Part shown: positions 8,447 through 17,675 of the stretch, one piece after another
Position numbering within the stretch: position 1 is the first letter of the stretch
Layout: each line of letters starts with the position of its first letter
Assembly (NCBI RefSeq): GCF_003367395.1
Contig: NZ_CP031417.1
Location: 5,357,501 to 5,421,500 of the forward strand
Source: Pseudolabrys taiwanensis
GTDB lineage: Bacteria; Pseudomonadota; Alphaproteobacteria; Rhizobiales; Xanthobacteraceae
Reading direction: 5' to 3'
Length of the DNA stretch: 64,000 nt
Position numbers and translations under genes: made by a program
The notes under the pieces: model-generated
What the model was told of the DNA's origin: nothing
What the model saw: only the letters and a program-made list of their open reading frames with translations
The model's database searches: none

Positions 8447-11400
8447 GTGACCGTGCAAACGACCCTGCTCGGATTGGCGATCGCGCTTATCCTGGCGCTG
8501 GTAACGGCGCTGGTCGGCCCGCTGCTGGTCGACTGGGGCACCTATCGCGCGCTGTTCGAGCGTGAAGCGACCCAGCTCGTTGGCGTGCCGGTCAAGGTCC
8601 AGGGTTCCATCGACGCCCGGCTGCTGCCGTCGCCGCAGCTCACGCTCTACGACATCGAGATCGGCGAGGGCGGCCGCGCCGTCCGCGCGCGCTCGCTTGG
8701 CATCGAATTCGCGCTCGGTCCGCTGATGCGGGGCGAATGGCGCGCGAGCGACATGCATCTGGTCGGCCCGCAGGTCAGCCTTGGGCTCGACGCGAAGGGA
8801 CAGGTGCAGGCGCCGAGCCTCGCCGTCAGCTTCGATCCGGACGCCTTGAGCATCGAGCGGCTGAGCATCGAGGACGGCAGGGTCACGCTCGTCGACGCCG
8901 CCAACGGCGGCAACATCGTCCTCGACAAACTCTGGTTCAACGGCGAAGCACGTTCTCTCGTCGGTCCGTTCAAGGGCGAGGGCGCCGTCCGCATGGATGG
9001 CGAGCTCTATCCCTATCGGATCAGCACCGCCCGCTACTCCGACGAGAACGGCCTCAAGCTTCGCCTCAACGTCGATCCGGTGGCGCGGCCGCTCGCCATC
9101 GAAGTCGATGGCGCGCTGGCGCTCGCCGGCGACACGCCACGTTTCGACGGCAATCTCGCGGTGTCGCGGCCGGTGGGCATCGCGCGCGGCGCGCAAGTAA
9201 CGCAGCCGTGGAAGATCACCGGCAAGCTGAAGGCCAGTGCGCAGTCGGCGCTGCTGCAAAACCTCGAATATCAGTATGGCTCGGAAGATCAGGGCGTAAA
9301 GCTCACCGGCGCCGCCGATTTCAAGTTCGGCAAGCGTCCGCGACTCGACGGCGTGCTGTCGAGCCGGCAGGTCGATCTCGATCGTGCGCTCGGCGGGCGC
9401 GACGGCAGGTCGACGCCATCGGCGGCGCTGCGGCAATTGGCCGATCTCGGCGCCGCCGTCTTCCAGCCGAGCGTTCCGGTCCAGATCGGCGTCGGCATCG
9501 ATCAACTCACGCTCGCCGGCGGTACCGTGCAGAACTTGCGCGGCGATCTCTCGCGGCGTGACGGCGGTTGGGCGCTCGATCGTTTCGAATTCCGCGCGCC
9601 TGGCTTCACGCAGGTGCGTGTCAGCGGTCAGCTTGCGGTTGACGGCGACACCATTGCTTTCAATGGCCCGGCCGAGATCGATGCTGGCGATCCGAAAGCG
9701 CTGACGGCGTGGTTGGAAGGGCGCGGCGACAGCGGCCAAGGCGATCTGAAGCCGTTGACTATACGCGGCGACATCACGCTCGGCACCGAGCGTATCGCCA
9801 TCGAGCGGCTCAAAGCGGAGTTCGAGCGGAAGACGATATCGGGCCGGCTGGCTTATGTGTTCGCCAAGGCCAAGCAGCCGGCCAGGCTCGACGCCGAACT
9901 CAATGCGCCGGAGCTCGACATCGACGGCGCGATCGCTTTCGGCAAAGCCCTGCTCGCCGGCTCGAAGCTCGAGCGTCCGCATGCGATGTCGATCGCCGCG
10001 GATATCGGCCGCGCCACCGTCTCGGGCTTTACCGGGCGCGATGCCAGCGCGCGTCTGAAGATCGACGGCGACGGCGTCGAGATCGATAAATTGTCGGTGG
10101 CGGATCTCGGCGGGGCCGCTTTCTCCGCCAGCGGCCGCATCGTCACCAGCGGCACGCCGCAAGGCAGCGTGCGCATCGAGCTCGATGCGCCTGACGTGAA
10201 GCCGGTGCTGGCGGTGCTCGCCCGCTTCGCGCCGGACACGGCGCAGGTGCTGGAGCGGCGCGCCGCCGCGATGGCGCCGGCCAAGCTGCGCGGCCAGTTC
10301 TCGCTTCAGGGCGCCGCCGCCGCGACGCAAGGCAAGATCGAGCTCGACGGCAATCTCGGCAAGGTGCGGCTGGCGTTGAACGGGCAGGGCAAAGTCGATG
10401 CCGCGGCCTTCTCGGCGCGCGACCTGCAGGTCGACGGCAAACTATCGGCTGACGACGGCAAGCTGCTGACGGCGATGCTCGGCCTCGACGGTACGTTCGC
10501 CGTCACGCCGGGGCCGGGCGTGTTCACGCTCAATGCGCGCGGGCCGGCGCAAGGCGACCTGCGCGTGGAGACGAAGCTGACCGCGGGCGGTCTCGACGGC
10601 AGCGCCACCGGCACGGCCAAGCCGTTCGCGGCGGAGCCGGCGGCCGATCTGCGCCTGACCGTGTCGCGCGCCGATGCATCGCCGCTGCGCGGCGCGAAGT
10701 CGGCGCCGTTGCCCATCACTTACGCCGGCCGGATGCAGCTTGCGGGCAAGACGCTGACGCTGACCGACATCAATGCGGGCATCGCCGGCGCCAATGTGCG
10801 CGGCCATCTCGTCGTCTCGCTCAGCGAGCCGCGCCGTATCCAGGGCGAACTCGATGCCGACGCCGTCGATGGCGGGGCATTGATTGCCGCCGGCATCGGC
10901 ATGCGCGCGGCGCCGCCGGCGAAGGACGCGGGCTGGACGTGGTCGAGCGAGCCGTTCGACGACATGATGGCGGCGAGCGGCAAGGTGGTGCTCAAGGCGC
11001 GGCAGCTCACGCTGTTGCCGCGCATGGCGGCGCGCGAATTTCGCGCCACGGTCGCCTTCGACAAGGATGCGGTCACGGTCGACGACGTCACCGGCACGCT
11101 GGCCGGCGGCAAGCTCACGGGACGCGTGGCGTTCCGCGACGATCCTGGCGGCTTGAAGATGCAGATCAAGACCGCGCTCGCCGGCGCCGATGCGGCGGCG
11201 CTGCTCACGTCCGGTCCGCGGCCCGCGGTGAGTGGGACGCTGTCGCTGGCGGCGGAGATCGACGGCAGTGGGCTGAGCCCCGTCGCTTTGATCGGCTCGT
11301 TGCAAGGCTCGGGCACGATCGGCCTTGCCGACGGTCAATTGGCCGGTATCGATCCGCGCGCTTTCGATGTCGTCGCGCGCGCCGTCGATCAGGGGCTGCC

Positions 11401-11998
11401 GATCGACAACACGCGCATCGCCGATCTGTCGCGCCGCGCGCTCGAGAGCGGTCAGCTTCCGGTCAAGCAGGCGCAAGGCACGCTGGCGATCGCGGCCGGA
11501 CAGGTGCGCATGAACACCGTCTCGATCGAGAGCAAGGACGCGACATTGGCGATGTCCGGCAATCTCGACCTGATCGATGGCTCGCTCGACGCCCGGCTGG
11601 TGCTATCGGGCGCCAATGAAGTCGCCGGGGCGCGGCCGGACATCTTCATGGCACTGGGCGGCACGCTGGCCGCGCCGACGCGCACGATCGACGTCTCGGC
11701 GCTGACCGGCTGGCTCACCTTGCGCTCAGTCGAGAACCAAGCGAAGCGCCTGCGTGCCATCGAACAGGCGGCGCCCAGGGTTGAAAGCACAACGCCGGCG
11801 ACGAGCACGGTCCCGCCGCTCTCGCCGCCGCCGTTGCCGCCGGCGACACCGACGGCCACGCCGACCGTCGATCCGTCAAAGAGTTCGGTGCGCCATAACG
11901 ATCGTGCGCCGGCCTTGCCGCCACCGTTGGACATTCGACCTTATCCGGGACCGGCCCGATCGGTGCGGCCCGACGTATCAGTCGGCGCTCAGAACTGA
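8447..11998 (+). CDS. AsmA family inner-membrane-anchored protein
   Basis: An 1183-residue protein starting at GTG 8447. Residues 7-28 form one membrane anchor, followed by the AsmA N-terminal signature (GPLLVDWGTYRALFEREATQ and VQGSIDARLLPSPQLTL). The very long periplasmic part is made of repeating beta-strand units, and AsmA_2-like segments lie near residues 930-1090. The last 100 residues are Pro/Thr-rich (LSPPPLPPATPTATPT). AsmA-like proteins are repeating-beta-groove proteins thought to move phospholipids between membranes. It overlaps the convergent RHH_4 gene by 21 bases. Confidence 0.85.
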   Translation: MTVQTTLLGLAIALILALVTALVGPLLVDWGTYRALFEREATQLVGVPVKVQGSIDARLLPSPQLTLYDIEIGEGGRAVRARSLGIEFALGPLMRGEWRASDMHLVGPQVSLGLDAKGQVQAPSLAVSFDPDALSIERLSIEDGRVTLVDAANGGNIVLDKLWFNGEARSLVGPFKGEGAVRMDGELYPYRISTARYSDENGLKLRLNVDPVARPLAIEVDGALALAGDTPRFDGNLAVSRPVGIARGAQVTQPWKITGKLKASAQSALLQNLEYQYGSEDQGVKLTGAADFKFGKRPRLDGVLSSRQVDLDRALGGRDGRSTPSAALRQLADLGAAVFQPSVPVQIGVGIDQLTLAGGTVQNLRGDLSRRDGGWALDRFEFRAPGFTQVRVSGQLAVDGDTIAFNGPAEIDAGDPKALTAWLEGRGDSGQGDLKPLTIRGDITLGTERIAIERLKAEFERKTISGRLAYVFAKAKQPARLDAELNAPELDIDGAIAFGKALLAGSKLERPHAMSIAADIGRATVSGFTGRDASARLKIDGDGVEIDKLSVADLGGAAFSASGRIVTSGTPQGSVRIELDAPDVKPVLAVLARFAPDTAQVLERRAAAMAPAKLRGQFSLQGAAAATQGKIELDGNLGKVRLALNGQGKVDAAAFSARDLQVDGKLSADDGKLLTAMLGLDGTFAVTPGPGVFTLNARGPAQGDLRVETKLTAGGLDGSATGTAKPFAAEPAADLRLTVSRADASPLRGAKSAPLPITYAGRMQLAGKTLTLTDINAGIAGANVRGHLVVSLSEPRRIQGELDADAVDGGALIAAGIGMRAAPPAKDAGWTWSSEPFDDMMAASGKVVLKARQLTLLPRMAAREFRATVAFDKDAVTVDDVTGTLAGGKLTGRVAFRDDPGGLKMQIKTALAGADAAALLTSGPRPAVSGTLSLAAEIDGSGLSPVALIGSLQGSGTIGLADGQLAGIDPRAFDVVARAVDQGLPIDNTRIADLSRRALESGQLPVKQAQGTLAIAAGQVRMNTVSIESKDATLAMSGNLDLIDGSLDARLVLSGANEVAGARPDIFMALGGTLAAPTRTIDVSALTGWLTLRSVENQAKRLRAIEQAAPRVESTTPATSTVPPLSPPPLPPATPTATPTVDPSKSSVRHNDRAPALPPPLDIRPYPGPARSVRPDVSVGAQN

Positions 11999-12271
11999 AT
12001 GCACAGGCGTGGAGAGCAGCGTGTCGCGCGCCGCCGCGGAGCGACGATGCTCGATGCCCATGGTGCGGTAATAGTCGAGCACGAACAGCCGGATCGCCGA
12101 CGACAGATTGCCCTCATGGCGATCGGTGTCGATCGAGGCGACCACATCCGACAGGGTCATGTTGCGGCTGACCGCGATCTCTCGCAGGCCCTGCCAGAAC
12201 GGATCCTCAAGGCTGACGCTCGTCTTGTGGCCGGCGATGACGATCGAACGCTTCACGACCGGAGATTTCAT
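11978..12271 (-). CDS. RHH_4-type ribbon-helix-helix protein
   Basis: A 97-residue protein. The stretch KRSIVIAGHKTSVSLEDPFW, then the helix ending TLSDVVASID and the NLSSAIRLFVLDYYR helix, match the RHH_4 (PF13467) domain, an alphaproteobacterial ribbon-helix-helix fold. Such proteins are probably DNA-binding, but no target is established. Its start codon overlaps the stop of the upstream DUF4169 gene (ATGA), so the two are translationally coupled, and its 3' end overlaps asmA by 21 bases. The remaining 25 residues are basic and without a family. Confidence 0.85.
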   Translation of the reverse strand: MKSPVVKRSIVIAGHKTSVSLEDPFWQGLREIAVSRNMTLSDVVASIDTDRHEGNLSSAIRLFVLDYYRTMGIEHRRSAAARDTLLSTPVHSVLSAD

Positions 12272-12456
12272 GGGACGTCTCCTGTGTCGATCCGGTGCTG
12301 GTCGAGGTCGCGCGCGGCCTTCGCCTCGCGGGCTTGGTCCAGCGAACGGACATGCTTCGGTTGACCATGGATTAGGCGGTTTGCAGCGGCGTGCCGTTCG
12401 TCCTGCTGACGCTTGGCGCGCTTGCGCACCGTCCGAAGATTGACCAGTTCAGCCAT
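12268..12456 (-). CDS. DUF4169 family small basic protein
   Basis: A 62-residue protein beginning MAELVNLRTVRKRAKRQQ, the hallmark of DUF4169, continuing with AAANRLIHGQPK and a KAAR-type amphipathic helix. I start at the ATG at 12456, with CCGGAAGA upstream; a longer frame to 12558 adds 34 unrelated residues. It is highly charged and alpha-helical, so an RNA- or protein-binding role is possible but unproven. DUF4169 and RHH_4 genes are regularly paired in alphaproteobacteria near fumC/sspB, as here. Confidence 0.8.
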   Translation of the reverse strand: MAELVNLRTVRKRAKRQQDERHAAANRLIHGQPKHVRSLDQAREAKAARDLDQHRIDTGDVP

Positions 12457-12891
12457 TCGGTTCTTCCGGTAGCGAGATGCGAGGCGGTCCAGGCGCGAGA
12501 GTTCTTGGCCTACAACGTTTGCCAGTGACGCCCATCCAGGCACGAAACGCATCCGCAAGGATCACTGTGTCAAATTTATGGGGTAATACAATAGCCGTCT
12601 AATACACGGTGAGTTGATTGCGATCTTTTACTGACGCAACCGACCGAACGGCGCCAGTATACCTTCCAGTAAATACTGCCTTGGTTGTCTCTTAGGCATA
12701 TAAAACTGTGATTTACGAATGAATTACTCAGAGAATATGAAATGCATACAATGAAATTTCGTCTCGATTTCTCGAATGCGCGGTATTCTACATAAAAGTC
12801 CAGTATTACAGTACCTTACGGTACCTCCGCGCGCTTGTCATAATACAGTGCAGGCGCCTCGCTATAGCCTGAAGCTATTTTTAGTGGATGG
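12457..12891. other. AT-rich gene-free stretch with a short palindrome
   Basis: About 435 bases between DUF4169 and the end of fumC. The part at 12560-12890 is clearly AT-richer than its surroundings (for example around 12690-12770). It carries the inverted repeat GTACC-TTAC-GGTAC at 12811-12824, flanked by TATTACA and CATAATAC, which looks like an operator within a promoter. No gene follows on either strand: rightwards it meets the 3' end of fumC, leftwards nothing starts. It may be the remnant of a lost gene or a transfer scar. Confidence 0.5.
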
Positions 12892-14295
12892 TCAGTCGCC
12901 GTGGCGCGTTGGATGCGTCATTTTGGCCGGCTGCACCAGCCGATCGAACTCTTCTCCCGTCACAAAACCCAGGCGCTCCGCCTCTTCGCGCAACGTCGTC
13001 CGATTGGCGTGGGCCGTCTTCGCCACCTTGGACGCATTGTCGTAGCCGATCTTCGGCGACAGCGCCGTGACCAGCATCAGCGAGCGTTCGAGCAGTTCGC
13101 GGATGCGCGGCTCGTTGGCCTTGATGCCCACGACGCAATTGGCGGTGAAGGAGCGGGCGGCGTCGCCCAGCAGGCGGATCGACTGCAGCATGCAGTGGGC
13201 CAACACCGGCTTGTAGACGTTGAGCTCGAAATGACCTTGGCTGCCGGCGACCGTCACGGTGGTTTGGTTGCCGAACACCTGGCAGCAGACCATGGTCAGC
13301 GCTTCGCTCTGCGTCGGATTGGTCTTGCCCGGCATGATCGATGAGCCCGGCTCGTTTTCAGGCAGCGACAGTTCGCCGAGGCCGGAGCGCGGGCCCGAGC
13401 CGAGCAAGCGGATGTCATTGGCGATCTTGAACAGCGCCGTGGCCGCGGCATTGATGGCGCCGTGCACGAACACATAGGCGTCGTGCGCCGCCATATGCTC
13501 GAACTTGTTGGCCGCGCTGACGAAGGGAAGGCCGGTATAGCCGGCGATCTTGGCGGCGAAGGCACCGGCGAATTCCGGATCGCTGTTGAGACCGGTGCCG
13601 ACGGCGGTGCCGCCTTGCGCCAAGGGATAGAGCGCGCCCTGCGCCTGCGTGAGATGGCCGAGCGCGGATTGTACCTGTGCGGCGTAGCCGGAGAATTCCT
13701 GTCCCAGCGTGATCGGCGTCGCATCCATGGTGTGGGTGCGGCCGATCTTGACGATGCTCTCGAACTCCTTCGCCTTGGCGGCGAGCGCCTTGTACAGCTC
13801 GGCGAGCGCCGGCTTCAAGTGCCGCTCGATCCGCAGCGCCGCCGCAATGTGCATTGCCGTCGGCATCGAGTCGTTCGACGACTGACTCATGTTGACGTGA
13901 TCGTTCGGATGCACCGGCTTCTTGGCGCCGAGCGTGCCGCCCAGCTTCACGTTGGCGACGTTGGCGATCACCTCGTTGACGTTCATGTTCGATTGCGTGC
14001 CAGAACCGGTCTGCCACACGACCAGCGGAAACTGATCGTCGAGCTTGCCGTCGGCGATGTCCTGCGCCACCGCGGCGATGGCGTCAGCCCGCTCGGCGTC
14101 GAGCCCGCCCAGATCGCGGTTCACTTCGGCCGCCGCGCGCTTCACGAGGCCGAGGGCGTGAATGACCTCGACCGGCATGCGCTCCGTGCCGATGCGGAAA
14201 TTTTGCAGCGAGCGCTGGGTCTGGGCGCCCCAGAGGTTGTCGTTGTCGATTTCGATCGGCCCGAAGGCGTCGGTTTCGGTACGGGTCTTGGTCAT
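12892..14295 (-). CDS. fumC: Class II fumarate hydratase
   Basis: A 467-residue enzyme matching FumC in length. It shows the N-terminal [20 protein letters not shown] region, [20 protein letters not shown] near 100, and the superfamily signature [11 protein letters not shown] around residue 318, which carries the mobile loop and catalytic serine. It interconverts fumarate and malate in the TCA cycle as an oxygen-stable, iron-free homotetramer. It lies downstream of sspB on the same strand (85 bases apart), a conserved alphaproteobacterial neighbourhood. Product call is secure. Confidence 0.97.
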   Translation of the reverse strand: MTKTRTETDAFGPIEIDNDNLWGAQTQRSLQNFRIGTERMPVEVIHALGLVKRAAAEVNRDLGGLDAERADAIAAVAQDIADGKLDDQFPLVVWQTGSGTQSNMNVNEVIANVANVKLGGTLGAKKPVHPNDHVNMSQSSNDSMPTAMHIAAALRIERHLKPALAELYKALAAKAKEFESIVKIGRTHTMDATPITLGQEFSGYAAQVQSALGHLTQAQGALYPLAQGGTAVGTGLNSDPEFAGAFAAKIAGYTGLPFVSAANKFEHMAAHDAYVFVHGAINAAATALFKIANDIRLLGSGPRSGLGELSLPENEPGSSIMPGKTNPTQSEALTMVCCQVFGNQTTVTVAGSQGHFELNVYKPVLAHCMLQSIRLLGDAARSFTANCVVGIKANEPRIRELLERSLMLVTALSPKIGYDNASKVAKTAHANRTTLREEAERLGFVTGEEFDRLVQPAKMTHPTRHGD

Positions 14296-14380
14296 GGCAA
14301 TGCTTTCGGGCCGCGAGGGAGCGCTGCCGTGAAGCTATGCCGATCGGACGGCGGGGCAAGCCGCCGGAAGCGTATACCGC

Positions 14381-14971
14381 CTATTTCTTTCGGAAGCGGT
14401 CGAGCCGCACCACTTCGCCGCCGCCGGTCGGCTTGTCCGGCTTCTCGGACGTTTCGTCCTCGACCGTGTCGGCCTTGGCCGGCGCGATCGGTGCCGGTGC
14501 GGCCGGCAACGGTGCCGGCGCGCTCACGACTGGCGAAATGGCTTGCGGGGCGGGGGGCAGCTTCTTTTTGGTCGCCGGTTTGTCCTTGGTATCGGCGGCG
14601 CTTTCTTCGGTCTCGGTCACTTCCTCGAATTGCAGGCCGAACTGCACCGACGGATCGAAGAAGCCTTTGATGGCCTCGAACGGCACGACGAGTCGCTCAG
14701 GGGCGCCGCCGAAGGAGAGGCCGACCTCGAAGCCTTCGTCGCTGACCTTCAGATCCCAGAACTGGTGCTGGAGAATGATGGTCATCTGCTCCGGATACTG
14801 TGCCTTCAGCCGGTCGGAGAGGCGGACTCCCTCGGCGCGGGTATCGAACGAAATGTAGAAATGATGGTCGCCGGGCAGGACCTTCTTCTTGGCGGTTTCC
14901 GTCAGCACGCTGCGCACGACGCCGCGGAGGGCCTGCTGGGTGAGGAGATCGTAACGGATATGGTCGGTCAT
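14381..14971 (-). CDS. sspB: SspB-like ClpXP adaptor, alpha type
   Basis: A 196-residue protein. Residues 1-120 form the SspB substrate-binding domain (IRYDLLTQQALRGVVRSVL, HHFYISFDTRAEGVRLSD, VSDEGFEVGLSFGG). A Pro/Ala-rich flexible linker of about 60 residues follows, then the C-terminal ClpX-tethering module VVRLDRFRKK. SspB delivers ssrA-tagged proteins to ClpXP. Remarkably, the tmRNA gene that encodes the tag lies immediately upstream on the same strand, ending about 120 bases before this start. Call is secure. Confidence 0.93.
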   Translation of the reverse strand: MTDHIRYDLLTQQALRGVVRSVLTETAKKKVLPGDHHFYISFDTRAEGVRLSDRLKAQYPEQMTIILQHQFWDLKVSDEGFEVGLSFGGAPERLVVPFEAIKGFFDPSVQFGLQFEEVTETEESAADTKDKPATKKKLPPAPQAISPVVSAPAPLPAAPAPIAPAKADTVEDETSEKPDKPTGGGEVVRLDRFRKK

Positions 14972-15089
14972 ACGTGATCTGGCCGGGTCGAAACGGGATT
15001 CGCCGCGATGCTAGCGCGCCTTGGGATGAAAGGGCAGCCCGGGACGCGCCGTGACGGTGTCTCATAAATAGGGGTGGCGGAAGGGGAGA

Positions 15090-15480
15090 GAAGTGGAGGC
15101 TTCTGTTGCCAGGTGCCTCCGAACCCCGCCTAACGGAGCTTATCCCGCTAGGGCTTGTAGGCTTGGTTTTTCAGGACCGCTTACGCAGCCTGAGCAACCG
15201 GAGCATAGTTGTCGTTGGCAACTATGAGAATGGCCCGATATCGGCGGAACCATGCCGAGCGAAAGAACGCCCTTTACGCCCTCGTCGATCCTAGTTCGGC
15301 CCCGCCAGTGTCGCCCCGCAGTCCGCCCTTTCGGGAGGACCGGCCCCGCCGGCCTTGGAACCTGGAACCCAGGTTCCGCCGCGACGGGCGCCTCGTAATC
15401 TGAGCGACACTGGTGGAGCCGCCGGGTACTGCCCCCGGGTCCGATGGGTTTATTTCGACGGCCGTTTATCGCCATAGCCG
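15090..15480 (-). ncRNA. ssrA: Two-piece (circularly permuted) tmRNA
   Basis: Transcribed leftwards. The acceptor piece comes first and ends GGCTCCACCA, with CCA at 15413-15411. About 107 bases of removable loop follow, closed by a CCAGTGTCGC/GCGACACTGG stem. The coding piece starts GGGGCCG at 15303, pairing with CGGCTCC of the acceptor to give a 7-bp stem with the G3-U70 wobble that alanyl-tRNA synthetase reads. The tag frame at 15219-15181 encodes ANDNYAPVAQAA and stop. A GGAGGC/GCCTCC hairpin (about 15095-15120) closes the coding piece. Exact outer ends are estimated. tmRNA rescues stalled ribosomes and tags the product for ClpXP. Confidence 0.93.
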
Positions 15481-15885
15481 GGTTGCCCCGGCGAGAATGA
15501 ATATAGGGGGTTCCCGTTAAGGAAAAAAGACCCCAATCGGGTGCTGTCCTGTCGCTTCGCCGTTCCGCCGTCCTGCCGCGACCTGGGCGGGGGCACGCCG
15601 GACGCGATCGGCGCCGCGTCTACGCCAGCGCCCTGCTTAAACTTGCGCGGTTCCAAAGAATGAAAAGGTAATGTCTGACGCCGACGATCGGGTCGCTTGG
15701 GTTAGTCGTCGAGACGCAAAGTCTATGTGCGCTAACTCACATAAAGCCGGCATATCGCGAGATATTGGAACGCGGGTGGAACCCGCCCCAATGTTGTTGT
15801 GCGTATGTTGAATTGCTAACGTGACCTTCAAGGAGCCCAGGCATTCTGTCGAGCTGCTCCGAAGTTGTTTGGAGCGGCGGGTTCT
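15481..15885. other. Intergenic region between divergent ssrA and Crp-type regulator
   Basis: About 400 bases with no supported gene. On the leftward strand a TATATT -10 element (15505-15500) fits the tmRNA start near 15490, preceded by a T-rich stretch rather than a clear -35. Toward the regulator there is a small hairpin GCGGGT-GGA-ACCCGC at 15772-15786 and a near-palindrome ATATCGCGAGATAT just before it, which could be an operator. Neither is assignable with certainty. Confidence 0.5.
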
Positions 15886-16602
15886 ATGGCATCGTATAAC
15901 AATGCGATCTTGGATGCGCTCTGCGCGAGCGAGCCGGAATTCGTCAAAGAATGCGTGAGGCCATTTTCATTCGTGCACGGCGATCGGCTCGCTGAACCGG
16001 GCGCTCCGATAGAGTATGTCTTCTTTCCGCAATCCGGATTGCTATCGCTCGTCGTCGAATTGAATACCGGTGAACAGATCGAAGCGGCGATGATCGGGCG
16101 CGACGGTGCGCTCGGCGCATCGGTCGTCCATGGTGCGCCGCTTTGGGTGAGCACGTGCATCGCTCAGATCGCCGGCCAGGGTTTGTGCATGGATGCGGCC
16201 GATGTCGTCGCGCTCGCGCAGCGCCATCAAAGCTTGCGTTCGCAACTCTATGCCCAAGAGCAGTACCTGCTGGTGCAGGCGCAGCAGATGGCCGCCTGCA
16301 ATGCGCGCCATCATATCCCGGCGCGCCTCTGCAGTTGGTTTCTCCGCGCGCATGACATCATCGGCCACGGCGATCTGTACGTGACGCAGGAATTCCTGGC
16401 GCAACTTCTCGGCGTTCAGCGAGCCAGCGTCTCTCTTATCGCCGGCGCGTTGCAGGACGAGGGGCTGATCCAATATCGGCGTGGACGTCTGTCGATCTTG
16501 GACAAGGATGGTTTGGCGGCGAAAGCGTGCGGTTGCCACGAGAGGCTCCGCAACCATCAGCGCCAACAATTTCGCGCCGACACCGTCGAGTCGGTGGGAT
16601 GA
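15886..16602 (+). CDS. Crp/Fnr family transcription regulator
   Basis: A 238-residue protein. An N-terminal cyclic-nucleotide-binding-like beta barrel (RPFSFVHGDRLAEPGAPIEYVFFPQSG split over about 25-55) is followed by a dimerisation helix and a winged helix (LYVTQEFLAQLLGVQRASVSL near 170-190). The HHIPARLCSWFLRAHD helix and late CGCHERL are typical of a rhizobial subgroup that lacks the Fnr iron-sulfur cysteines, so the effector is unknown. I start at ATG 15886 with GGAGCGG upstream; a TTG seven codons earlier is less likely. Target genes are not evident. Confidence 0.85.
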   Translation: MASYNNAILDALCASEPEFVKECVRPFSFVHGDRLAEPGAPIEYVFFPQSGLLSLVVELNTGEQIEAAMIGRDGALGASVVHGAPLWVSTCIAQIAGQGLCMDAADVVALAQRHQSLRSQLYAQEQYLLVQAQQMAACNARHHIPARLCSWFLRAHDIIGHGDLYVTQEFLAQLLGVQRASVSLIAGALQDEGLIQYRRGRLSILDKDGLAAKACGCHERLRNHQRQQFRADTVESVG

Positions 16603-17123
16603 AGCATTAGTCCGCCAGCGATAGCGCATGCTTGCTACGCTCCGCGGCAGATGCGTTTCTCTCTATACACTTTGCGATTGGCGCCGAACCTGTGGACGGG
16701 GCGCTAATAATGCCGGCGATCGGCAAGCCGACAACGTGTGAAAGTTCAACGTTTCGTTTGCGACGTGCTTGAACGAAGCGGCGCGTGCCATCGCGCACCG
16801 GCATGCGTATCCAATCTCACCATTGCAGTTCAATGATCCGCTTCTTGAATAGAAACGGCGATGCGGCCGCATCGGCTGCCCGATGATCGCGGTGCGCGCA
16901 TAAGAACAAAGCCGGTTGCGTTGCAACTTTTGGTCCGCTGCCGCGGTCGCGTCGATGGGCACGCGAACGTCCTCCAATGCTGCACTGCGCAATAGAAAAG
17001 GGGCGCGTAAACCCACAGGATGACCGCGATGCCCAACTTCGATGCTTCCGGCCAGCATCCATCTTGTGCTAAGGGATCAACACGTTGTCGGTACGTATAA
17101 TAAGAAAGTAGGAGTGGGGTGTA
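16603..17123. other. Gene-free stretch before the tctBAC operon
   Basis: About 520 bases. Short frames on the minus strand (for example 16804-16607 and 17062-16817) have ordinary codon composition but no recognisable protein and no good ribosome binding sites, so I do not call them. A TATAAT hexamer at 17096-17101 lies 22 bases before tctB, but no -35 sits at a normal distance. The stretch presumably holds the tct promoter. Confidence 0.45.
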
Positions 17124-17660
17124 ATGGCGGAGGGGAACAAGGCCACCCGCGACGCTGGTGGCTTCGGTTTCAAAGTACGCGGTCCGCGCGAGTTCTACGG
17201 CGGCCTGGTGCTGATTGGGATTGCTATTCTGGCGATCTGGGCGTCCCGCGATCTCGCTGGTTCGCACGGCTTTGCTTTTGGGCCGGGCACCGCGCCGCGG
17301 ATGTTCGCAATTCTGCTGGCGTTGATGGGCGGCGCCATCGCCATTAGCGGTCTGCTCGTCGACGGTCCGCCGATCGAGAAGTTCGCCTTCAAGGGGCCGG
17401 CCTTCGTGGTCGTGGCGATCCTGCTGTTCGCCTGCATGATCCGCGGCATCAGCCTTGAATATCTCGGGCTGCCGATCAGCATCCCCGGCTTCGGCTTGGT
17501 TCCCTCGACCTTTGTCGCCTTCATGGTCTCGATCATGGCGTCGTCGGAGATGCGTTGGATCGAGAGCCTGGTGGCCGCGGCTGGGATGACGCTTTTTTGC
17601 GTCCTTCTGTTTGTTTACGCGCTGGCGCTGCCGTTCCAGCTTTGGCCGTCTTTCTTCTGA
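17124..17660 (+). CDS. tctB: Tripartite tricarboxylate transporter, small membrane subunit TctB
   Basis: A 178-residue protein with four predicted helices (about 26-44, 58-76, 90-106 and 126-172, the last probably two). The FGPGTAPRMFAILLALMGGAI segment is the TctB signature. TctB pairs with TctA to form the membrane part of secondary transporters that take citrate and other carboxylates delivered by a TctC receptor, driven by an ion gradient. It opens the tctB-tctA-tctC cluster. A GGAGTGGGG ribosome binding site precedes the ATG. Confidence 0.88.
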   Translation: MAEGNKATRDAGGFGFKVRGPREFYGGLVLIGIAILAIWASRDLAGSHGFAFGPGTAPRMFAILLALMGGAIAISGLLVDGPPIEKFAFKGPAFVVVAILLFACMIRGISLEYLGLPISIPGFGLVPSTFVAFMVSIMASSEMRWIESLVAAAGMTLFCVLLFVYALALPFQLWPSFF

Positions 17661-17675
17661 GCAGGAAGCACGCTG

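Noticed and set aside
8348..10330. 660-codon open frame on the minus strand
   Set aside because: It lies entirely antisense to the AsmA gene, is arginine/glutamate-rich with no domain, and has no ribosome binding site; it is a high-GC shadow.
15106..15475. Short protein frames across the tmRNA region
   Set aside because: The region is explained by tmRNA structure, including the acceptor stem and tag; the frames are incidental.
16607..17062. Two short minus-strand frames in the gap before tctB
   Set aside because: Balanced composition made them worth a look, but no ribosome binding site, no recognisable fold, and they need different frames.
17073..17101. Consensus promoter for tctB
   Set aside because: TATAAT is perfect, but no -35 lies at 15-19 bases, and the distance to the start codon is unusually short.
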